Shown: positions 7,112 to 11,904 of the stretch, piece after piece
How the letters are laid out: each line of letters begins with the position of its first letter
Position numbering within the stretch: the stretch's first letter is position 1
DNA from: an uncultured Pseudogracilibacillus sp.
GTDB lineage: Bacteria > Bacillota > Bacilli > Bacillales > Amphibacillaceae
NCBI GenBank assembly: GCA_937960785.1
Contig: CALGOZ010000134.1
Span: 1-11,904 of the forward strand
Reading direction: 5' to 3'
Length of the DNA: 11,904 nucleotides
The notes under the pieces: model-generated
Database searches by the model: none
The model's input: the letters and a program-made list of their open reading frames with translations, nothing else
Told to the model about the DNA's origin: nothing
Made by a program: the position numbers and the translations under genes

Positions 7112-7139
7112 ATTATAGTGCAAATAAATAGTTGGTAAA
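7112..7139 (-). promoter_or_regulatory. Candidate comK promoter
   Basis: A perfect -10 TATAAT (7112-7117) lies 16 bases from a weak -35 TTTACC (7134-7139), about 40 bases upstream of the comK GTG. Two more minus-strand TATAAT hexamers (7171-7176, 7187-7192) have no convincing -35. A weak -35 suits a gene that needs an activator. Confidence 0.5.
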
Positions 7140-7144
7140 TGAAG

Positions 7145-7166
7145 TTGAAACATCGTAAATGTTCAA
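7145..7166. promoter_or_regulatory. Imperfect inverted repeat upstream of the comK promoter
   Basis: TTGAA at 7145-7149 and TTCAA at 7162-7166 flank an inner perfect repeat, AACAT (7149-7153), CGTAA, ATGTT (7159-7163). It ends five bases from the candidate -35 box, a usual place for an activator or repressor. It does not fit the AAAA-N5-TTTT K-box, and no such box was found nearby. Confidence 0.4.
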
Positions 7167-7285
7167 TTTAATTATAAGTGGATTGTATTATAGCTCGTCC
7201 AAGACTTAAAAAATTCCGTAAGAGGTCTACCAAATACATTTTAACATAATTAGGTTTGTTTTACAACTTTACCCATATATAATTA

Positions 7286-7320
7286 AACCTCTACTACAAA
7301 ATTAAAATGTAGTAGAGGTT
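7286..7320 (-). terminator. Terminator after fabZ
   Basis: A perfect 13-bp stem (7286-7298 with 7308-7320) with an A/T loop of nine bases. It starts 14 bases past the fabZ stop and is followed on the minus strand by TTTAATTATATAT. The tail is A/T-rich rather than a clean T run, but the stem is strong and well placed to close the mbl-fabZ gene group. Confidence 0.75.
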
Positions 7321-7333
7321 ACTTAACTTACTT

Positions 7334-7756
7334 TTATTGAATTGCAAACATAATTTCCGCTTCACAAGCTACTTTTCCATCGACCGTAGCGACACCTTTT
7401 CCTTTTCCGATTGAACCTCGCATACGTAAGATTTCTACTTCTAACCTTAATTGGTCGCCCGGCTTAACCTGTTGTTTAAAGCGACATTTATCAATTCCAG
7501 CTAAAAAACCGATTTTTCCTTTGTTTTCTTCTTGGCCGAGCACTGCGATCGCACCAGCCTGGGCAAGGGCTTCTAGGATTAATACTCCTGGCATAACTGG
7601 ATAATCGGGAAAGTGCCCTTGGAAAAAAGGTTCATTAACCGTTACGTTTTTAATCCCGACGACACGTTTACCTTCTTCTTGTTCAATAATCCGATCGACA
7701 AGTAAAAAAGGATAACGATGCGGAATAATATCTTTTATTTGTTGAACGTCTAACAT
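7334..7756 (-). CDS. fabZ: 3-hydroxyacyl-[acyl-carrier-protein] dehydratase FabZ
   Basis: A 140-residue hot-dog-fold enzyme that dehydrates 3-hydroxyacyl-ACP to trans-2-enoyl-ACP in type II fatty-acid synthesis, in the cytoplasm. The sequence shows the N-terminal IPHRYPFLLVDRI block (11-23) and the active-site segment FFQGHFPDYPVMPGVLILEA (44-63), with the catalytic His48 and Glu62. The downstream FLAGIDKCRFKQQVKPGDQL (about 83-102) is also typical. Length is normal for the family. The ATG at 7756 follows AAGGAG by eight bases. Upstream it is preceded by the small EpuA-type gene and the flagellar pair, the same order as around ywpB in Bacillus. A hairpin terminator follows. FabA is excluded by the short length and the FabZ-type glutamate. 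Confidence 0.97.
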   Translation of the reverse strand: MLDVQQIKDIIPHRYPFLLVDRIIEQEEGKRVVGIKNVTVNEPFFQGHFPDYPVMPGVLILEALAQAGAIAVLGQEENKGKIGFLAGIDKCRFKQQVKPGDQLRLEVEILRMRGSIGKGKGVATVDGKVACEAEIMFAIQ

Positions 7757-7812
7757 GTCGAATACTCCTTTTTTAAAAAATTAGAATGTTGAGATGGTAG
7801 TTTTTAAGGAAA

Positions 7813-8097
7813 TTATTCTTCTTTTGTTACGATATCGATAATATGTTGCCACGTTTCCTTTTGGAATACATCTGTCGGATTTCCGTCGCCTATTACACCG
7901 TAACCAAACATAAGGCCGAAAGCTAAGGCGACTACTGCTAAGACGAGTACGATTATTATTCTTAACCAAATTGGAATAAGTCGGACTCGTTTGTTTTTTG
8001 TACGTTTTTTACGAGGAGGTTGTGTTCTTTCGTTCGTTGCATCGTTTTGCTTATTACTTTGGCGTATTTCTTTGCCGTTTGATGGCTTTGCTACCAT
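7813..8097 (-). CDS. Small single-pass membrane protein, EpuA family (often labelled RNA polymerase subunit beta)
   Basis: A 94-residue protein. The N-terminal 40 residues are hydrophilic and strongly basic (PPRKKRTKNKRVR at about 27-39). One membrane helix follows (about 42-66), and a conserved short outer segment GYGVIGDGNPTDVF (about 65-78) and WQHIIDIV near the end. This layout is the EpuA-type family that databases often name DNA-directed RNA polymerase subunit beta; nothing in it resembles a polymerase subunit, so that name should not be read as function. By the positive-inside rule the basic tail is cytoplasmic. It starts at ATG 8097 with AGGTGAT upstream. It sits between flhP and fabZ, where it is commonly found in Bacillaceae. 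Its role is unknown. Confidence 0.85.
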   Translation of the reverse strand: MVAKPSNGKEIRQSNKQNDATNERTQPPRKKRTKNKRVRLIPIWLRIIIVLVLAVVALAFGLMFGYGVIGDGNPTDVFQKETWQHIIDIVTKEE

Positions 8098-8138
8098 AAT
8101 GTATCACCTGATTTGTCCTGCTTCTTCTTGTGCTAATT

Positions 8139-8165
8139 ATTATAAAAAACTGTTACGTATGTAAA
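8139..8165 (-). promoter_or_regulatory. Weak candidate promoter before the EpuA-type gene
   Basis: The minus strand has TATAAT (8139-8144) and TTTACA (8160-8165) with a short 15-base spacer, about 40 bases upstream of ATG 8097. It could give extra transcription of the EpuA-fabZ pair apart from mbl-flhO-flhP. The spacer is non-ideal, and an A/T-rich gap can produce this by chance. Confidence 0.3.
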
Positions 8166-8188
8166 AAACGTATCTATACATCTAACTT

Positions 8189-9022
8189 TTATCGTAACTG
8201 ATTGACGAGACCTTGCATTTGATCAGCTGTTGTAATCGAGCGGGCATTAAGTTGATACGCTCGCTGGGCATTAATCATCTCTACCATTTCATCTTGTAAC
8301 TGGACATTAGACATTTCGAGAACGTTATTTTCTATAATTGGTCCGTCACCTTGAGGCGCTTGAACGATTTCACCGAAGGCATAGCCTAATTCTTCTAAGT
8401 TCGGTAACCGGAACATATTATCTCCAACTGCTTCTAATAAACGCGGGCGAGTAATCTCTACGACATCTAACTGACCTACGACGATTTCATTCGTTCCATA
8501 CGTCGCGATTACTTCGCCTCGATTGTTAATTTGCATTTCATCAAAATTTCCAGAAAACTCTATCGGACCATTCACACCATAAACAGTATGTCCATCGCTT
8601 GTTACAAGACGGACCTCATCACCATTACCTGTAGGCGTTACATAGAAATTACCGGCCCTTGTATAACGTATTTCATCGACGTTATCAGTTTGTACGTGAA
8701 TTTGGTAAAAGTAATTCGGATTTAATAACATCGTATCGAGAGGTCGGTCTGTTCGTTGCATCGCTCCAATTGTTAAGTTGTTGTTCGTTGAACCGACACG
8801 GGAACCTGTACCAACTCGAATACCATCCGGTGTCTGACGACCGACGGCATTGGCTGGATCATTTAGATTGTTGATATGTTGTTTAAGCAACGATTGGAAT
8901 TCTACCCGACGGGCTTTATATCCGTGCGTATTACTATTTGCTAGGTTATGTCCGATTGTGTCGAGCTTTTTTTGTAGGGCGGACATCGCTGCATTCGCCT
9001 GTCCCATCATGCGAACCGTCAT
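8189..9022 (-). CDS. flhP: Flagellar hook-basal body (FlgG-like rod) protein FlhP
   Basis: A 277-residue axial protein of the flagellum, exported by the flagellar type III system; no signal peptide, as expected. The N-terminal rod motif runs MSALQKKLDTIGHNLANSNT to GYK (13-36), with NLANSNTHGYK at 26-36. The C-terminal family block reads MVEMINAQRAYQLNARS (about 246-262), followed by the helical end ADQMQGLVNQL. Both ends form the coiled coil of rod and hook subunits. In B. subtilis the gene two places after mbl is flhP, and FlhO/FlhP are reported to act as distal rod proteins outside the main fla/che operon. The ATG at 9022 follows AAGGAGGG by seven bases; ATG 9010 is in frame but lacks its own site. 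It is separated from flhO by 66 bases. Confidence 0.9.
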   Translation of the reverse strand: MTVRMMGQANAAMSALQKKLDTIGHNLANSNTHGYKARRVEFQSLLKQHINNLNDPANAVGRQTPDGIRVGTGSRVGSTNNNLTIGAMQRTDRPLDTMLLNPNYFYQIHVQTDNVDEIRYTRAGNFYVTPTGNGDEVRLVTSDGHTVYGVNGPIEFSGNFDEMQINNRGEVIATYGTNEIVVGQLDVVEITRPRLLEAVGDNMFRLPNLEELGYAFGEIVQAPQGDGPIIENNVLEMSNVQLQDEMVEMINAQRAYQLNARSITTADQMQGLVNQLR

Positions 9023-9088
9023 TTTGTTCCCTCCTTAAGCTAGTAAAGGTATTAACGATTTTTAAATGATTTATTTTAATTTATTCTA

Positions 9089-9910
9089 CTAGCGTAGACG
9101 TCCGACTTCGTTTACTGTTTTACCCATTGTATTGTCGAACTCTTTTAAAATTCGTTGGTTCATTTCGAAATTTCGGTAAGCTTGAATCATTTCCACCATC
9201 GACTGGGCGGAATCAACGTTCGAGCCCTCTAAAAAACCTTGTTTAATGGAAAATAGAGCTCCAGCATCGGCCGGATCTACTCCTTCGATGTTACCTGGTT
9301 CAGGATTAAACAAATCGGTCCCCTCTTTTGTTAACTCGTTCGTATTTGCGACATATGTTAAACCGAGTGGAATAAGTGCTCCACCGATTTCAATATTTCC
9401 TTCTGGAGTAACGAGAAAGTCTAATCCATCAGTAAAAATTCGATTTCCCGCGTTATCGAGAACGTATAAGCCGTTATTCGTTGTTAAATAACCCTCACCG
9501 TCGACTTGGAAATTACCGTTTCTCGTATAACGAATCGCTCCCTCTTCGTTTTGAACGACGAAGAAAACAGAGCCTGCTTCATCGGGATAGTTTTCATCGA
9601 TTATTGCAAAATCCGTATACATGCCCGTTTCCCGAAGCATACCTTGGTTGAAATTTGGTGTTAATTCTTGCGTGTAAACACCGGTATTTAAAGCGCCGAT
9701 TGGATTCGTCGTACGACGATTTACACTCTCTTGTACCGGTAGTCGATGGGAACTCATTTCGTGAATCAACAACTCTGGAAAAGAGCGTAACGAAATTTGG
9801 TCCGCTTTATAACCGGGAGTATTCGCATTAGCGATATTATTTGTTATCATTTCTTGACGGCGTTGTTGGGAAATCATACCGCTAGCTGCTGTATAAAATC
9901 CTCTAAACAA
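9089..9910 (-). CDS. flhO: Flagellar hook-basal body (FlgG-like rod) protein FlhO
   Basis: A 273-residue FlgG-type flagellar rod/hook protein. The start is set at TTG 9910. This gives FRGFYTAASGM right after the initiator, matching the family N-terminus, and puts GGAGGT (9918-9923) seven bases upstream. A longer reading from TTG 9925 would translate the ribosome site itself. The rod motif NNIANANTPGYKA is at 24-36. The C-terminal block is SMVEMIQAYRNFEMNQRI, ending in a helix. The middle contains VRYTRNGNF-like beta structure (AIRYTRNGNFQVDGEGYLTT), shared with FlgG and FlgE. It pairs with FlhP downstream (about the same length and both terminal motifs), so the two arose by duplication. It directly follows mbl, 71 bases away, with no clear terminator, so it may share mbl transcripts. 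No SigD promoter of consensus form was found. Confidence 0.9.
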   Translation of the reverse strand: MFRGFYTAASGMISQQRRQEMITNNIANANTPGYKADQISLRSFPELLIHEMSSHRLPVQESVNRRTTNPIGALNTGVYTQELTPNFNQGMLRETGMYTDFAIIDENYPDEAGSVFFVVQNEEGAIRYTRNGNFQVDGEGYLTTNNGLYVLDNAGNRIFTDGLDFLVTPEGNIEIGGALIPLGLTYVANTNELTKEGTDLFNPEPGNIEGVDPADAGALFSIKQGFLEGSNVDSAQSMVEMIQAYRNFEMNQRILKEFDNTMGKTVNEVGRLR

Positions 9911-9915
9911 AGTCA

Positions 9916-9923
9916 CCACCTCC
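9916..9923 (-). promoter_or_regulatory. Ribosome binding site that decides the flhO start
   Basis: The minus strand reads GGAGGTGG immediately before TTG 9910, leaving seven bases after GGAGGT. It excludes the in-frame TTG at 9925 as the start. Two in-frame GTG codons overlap or touch the site and are less likely. Confidence 0.8.
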
Positions 9924-9981
9924 AATAGCTTCTAGACTAAATAGTTTGTTCATTTTTGAATGAAGCGAAGGTTTGCGTTTT

Positions 9982-10983
9982 TTAACTAATTTTTACTTCA
10001 TCGATTTTATCGATATCTTCTAACATAATTCCTGTTCCACGAGCGACGCAGTTCATCGGTTCATCCGCTATGAAAACTGGAACTTTTAATTCGTTTGCTA
10101 GTAGTTCATCGATTCCGTGCATAAGTGCGCCACCACCTGTTAAAATAACGCCACGATCAATTATATCTGCAGACAATTCAGGTGGAGTACGTTCTAAGAC
10201 GGACTTGGCAGCATGTACAATTAACGATACTGATTCACGTAAAGCTTCTTCAATCTCATCGGATTCAACACTAATCGTACGTGGTAAGCCACTTACCATG
10301 TCGCGTCCGCGAATATTGATTGATTCTTTTCGTGAATTTCGGTATACAGTGCCGACGTTAATTTTAATATCTTCAGCTGTACGTTCACCGATTAACAATT
10401 TATATTTATCTTTAATAAATTGTAAAATATCGTACGTAAAGGTATCGCCTGCTAATTTTATCGATTCAGCTGTGACAATATCACCCATCGATAGTACAGC
10501 GACATCTGTCGTTCCTCCGCCGATATCGATGACCATATTTCCGCTCGGTTGCGATATATCCATTCCTGCACCGATAGCAGCTACCTTTGGTTCTTCTTCT
10601 AAGTACACTTTACGACCACCGGATTTAATGGCCGCTTCTTTAATTGCTTTTTGTTCTACTTTTGTAATATTTGTTGGACAGCAAATGAGCATACGTGGTT
10701 TCGACATAAAGCCACGCACTTTAATTTTATCAATGAAATGACGTAACATCATTTCCGTCACATCAAAATCAGCAATGACCCCATCCTTCAACGGCCGGAT
10801 TGCCTCGATATTTCCTGGTGTTCTTCCCACCATTTTGTGGGCCTCTTCCCCGACGGCGAGCACTTTCCCCTGTGCGTGGTCCATCGCTACGACGGCGGGC
10901 TCATTTAATACGATTCCTTTTCCCTTTACATGAATCAGCACGTTTGCTGTCCCAAGATCAATCCCAATGTCTCTTGAAAACAT
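9982..10983 (-). CDS. mbl: MreB-like rod-shape protein Mbl
   Basis: A 333-residue bacterial actin that forms membrane-bound filaments steering cell-wall synthesis along the cylinder. The N-terminus MFSRDIGIDLGTANVLIHVK matches Mbl closely, with phosphate-1 loop DIGIDLGTAN (5-14). Other actin-fold motifs are CCPTNIT (101-107), the catalytic-region EEEPKVAAIGAG (129-140), phosphate-2 DIGGGTTD (153-160) and the adenosine motif LTGGGALMHG (281-290). Membrane contact likely involves the hydrophobic loop GFMSKPRM (91-98). The start ATG 10983 follows AGGAGGA by about ten bases. Mbl rather than MreB or MreBH is indicated by the N-terminus and by flhO-flhP next door. In B. subtilis spoIIID lies just upstream; here it is not in the 920 bases to the window edge. 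Length and motifs are intact. Confidence 0.97.
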   Translation of the reverse strand: MFSRDIGIDLGTANVLIHVKGKGIVLNEPAVVAMDHAQGKVLAVGEEAHKMVGRTPGNIEAIRPLKDGVIADFDVTEMMLRHFIDKIKVRGFMSKPRMLICCPTNITKVEQKAIKEAAIKSGGRKVYLEEEPKVAAIGAGMDISQPSGNMVIDIGGGTTDVAVLSMGDIVTAESIKLAGDTFTYDILQFIKDKYKLLIGERTAEDIKINVGTVYRNSRKESINIRGRDMVSGLPRTISVESDEIEEALRESVSLIVHAAKSVLERTPPELSADIIDRGVILTGGGALMHGIDELLANELKVPVFIADEPMNCVARGTGIMLEDIDKIDEVKIS

Positions 10984-11060
10984 GAATCTTTAGTCCTCCT
11001 ATTTTTCAGTTCTTTTTTTCCTTGGTTGTTGTCTGCATTGTAAACTTCTTCTAAAATAAC

Positions 11061-11069
11061 ATTCTACCA
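11061..11069 (-). promoter_or_regulatory. Candidate extended -10 promoter of mbl
   Basis: The minus strand reads TGGTAGAAT: an extended -10 (TG-N-TAGAAT, hexamer 11061-11066) about 78 bases before the mbl ATG. No good -35 sits at the right distance; a TTGAAG is 20 bases away. An extended -10 can work without one, but support is modest. Confidence 0.4.
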
Positions 11070-11728
11070 CAAATCTAGATAATAAACTTCAATTTCACAT
11101 ATATTTTTTCATTTCTTTTTAAAAAGATAAAGCTTTTGTCTTTACACCTAGTAAATCGCTTTCAAAAAGGTGACTATAATCGCCTTTATAAAGGGAAAAG
11201 TTACTTTATAACAAAGATATAGTTGCGATTTATTATATGTACTTTTTATTAAAAAATCACATAGTATTCTAATTGAAATGTCAATTTGCATGTTTACTTC
11301 GGAAATTTTTCCATTTTTACAAAAAGAGACTTGTCTCGACAAAGAGTAAATTGTCATTTCCCCACAAGACGTATGTGGCCGATAGTCCTGAAAAGCTTCT
11401 TCTGTCAACTCGCTACGAGGATTTTCATTTCGTGTAGCTTGCGCAAGACTCTTCGTAGATTTTCAACGTTTACCTTTCATTTACAAATTGATACGGAACC
11501 AATAAAGGTAAGCCTTAGTTTTCAAGTTAAAATTAGTTTCTTTTATTAGGACGCTCAATTTTGTTTATGTATTAATGTAGATTTAGAACAGTAGGAAACT
11601 TTGAATTTTATAGCCATTGATAAAGCACGACTCTATTTTTAAATAATTGTTGCGTAACTTCATGAGTATGTACTGGATTATTTCCAACGGACTGTTACAC
11701 TTTGGAGTTTAGCTAAAGGGTTGATGTC
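11070..11728. other. Gene-free region upstream of mbl with small inverted repeats
   Basis: No convincing gene is found. Two open frames of under 90 codons (11148-11408 minus, 11286-11549 plus) overlap each other, lack clear ribosome sites and resemble no family I know. The region is A/T-rich with several small stems. They are AAAGATAAA/TTTGTCTTT (11123-11131, 11135-11143), AAAGGTG/CGCCTTT (around 11165-11190) and CCACA/TGTGG (11362-11366, 11374-11378). GCTACGA (11412-11418) can pair either with TCGTGTAGC (11430-11438, one bulge) or with TCGTAG (11453-11458). A perfect palindrome CTTGCGCAAG lies at 11438-11447. A structured leader or small RNA is possible, but none matches a known RNA family. 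The region ends at the start of the 52-bp array. Confidence 0.5.
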
Positions 11729-11904
11729 AGTTCCCTAACTATATCAATCTCTGAGTAAGTCTATTAATAAAAACTTTTTAACGTTCCTAGCGTGAAGCTT
11801 CATTGAGTAAGTTTGCGAAGGGATTTGCCCCAACTTTCTCAGCGCAAGCTCATACGGTGTAAGTTTATGTAAAAATTCATTTTATCTTTCCCAGTGGACG
11901 CCCC
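11729..11904. repeat. Degenerate 52-bp tandem array of alternating 26-bp half-sites (right copy)
   Basis: GTAAGT starts at 11755, 11807 and 11859, again exactly 52 apart. The inverted half-sites start at 11781 (ACGTTCCTAG), 11833 (ACTTTCTCAG) and 11885 (TCTTTCCCAG), each exactly 26 after a GTAAGT. A decayed inner half-site AGTTCCCTAAC is at 11729, also in phase. Outward from the core all follow ACTTACYCAGYGRA, as in the left array. The inverted half-sites here all carry T in place of A at core position 5, while the GTAAGT half-sites are intact, so the two orientations have diverged differently. Spacers of 20 bases (11761-11780, 11813-11832, 11865-11884) are unlike each other. The last bases include GTGGAC at 11894-11899, placing the next core at 11911, just outside the window, so the array continues to the right. 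Function is unknown. Confidence 0.85.

Noticed and set aside
9039..9093. Inverted repeat GCTAGTA/TACTAGC between flhO and flhP
   Set aside because: Only seven pairs across a 41-base A/T-rich gap, with no T tail; likely chance.
9911..9925. TTG 9925 as the flhO start
   Set aside because: It would translate the GGAGGTGG ribosome site; the family N-terminus begins at the TTG at 9910.
9949..9964. Hairpin TTCATT-N4-AATGAA between mbl and flhO as a terminator
   Set aside because: The six-pair A/T-rich stem is weak and has no T run after it on the minus strand.
11148..11549. Two small overlapping open frames (11148-11408 minus, 11286-11549 plus) as genes
   Set aside because: They overlap on opposite strands, have no clear ribosome site, and their composition and sequence resemble no protein family I know.
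1..11904. The whole block as a mobile element bounded by the two arrays
   Set aside because: The content is ordinary chromosomal core genes in conserved order, with no integrase, transposase or target-site duplication. The arrays are better seen as dispersed repeats.

Overview
The window reads as a chromosomal piece of a low-GC, endospore-former-type Firmicute of the Bacillaceae. The main evidence is the gene order mbl-flhO-flhP-(EpuA-like small membrane gene)-fabZ, which is the mbl neighbourhood of Bacillus and relatives, plus a ComK-family protein, a YtrA-type GntR/ABC cassette and strong Shine-Dalgarno sequences with several GTG/TTG starts. All nine recognisable genes lie on the minus strand, so the window is best read right to left. 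No tRNA, rRNA, transposase, cas gene or prophage gene was seen.

Layout from right to left. Positions 11904-11729 hold part of a degenerate tandem array of exact period 52. Positions 11728-10984 are gene-free: some small inverted repeats and a candidate mbl promoter. Then come mbl (MreB-like cell-shape actin), flhO and flhP (FlgG-like flagellar rod/hook proteins), a small one-pass membrane protein (EpuA family) and fabZ (type II fatty-acid dehydratase), ending at a hairpin terminator (7286-7320). Next is a short comK-like gene with its own candidate promoter. After it is a two-gene efflux operon: a lipoprotein membrane-fusion adaptor and a 1032-residue RND permease related to SwrC/YerP, ending at a strong terminator (2386-2421). 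The last cassette is a translationally coupled GntR regulator - ABC ATPase - six-helix membrane protein, with a perfect 9+9 inverted repeat overlapping its promoter and a hairpin after the last gene. Positions 160-1 hold a second piece of the same 52-bp array.

How the genes work together: the mbl/flhO/flhP/EpuA/fabZ group covers envelope growth, motility and lipid synthesis. The efflux operon and the GntR-ABC cassette both look like envelope-stress or drug-response units, and the second is probably autorepressed. ComK, if functional, would be a competence-type transcription activator.

The most unusual signal is the pair of arrays at the two window edges. In both, a short half-site (consensus ACTTACYCAGYGRA) recurs every 26 bases in strictly alternating orientation, giving an exact 52-base period with unique 20-base spacers. 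Twelve half-sites can be read, and both arrays run off the window. The sequence outside the core is poorly conserved but the spacing has no slippage. I do not recognise this as a named element.
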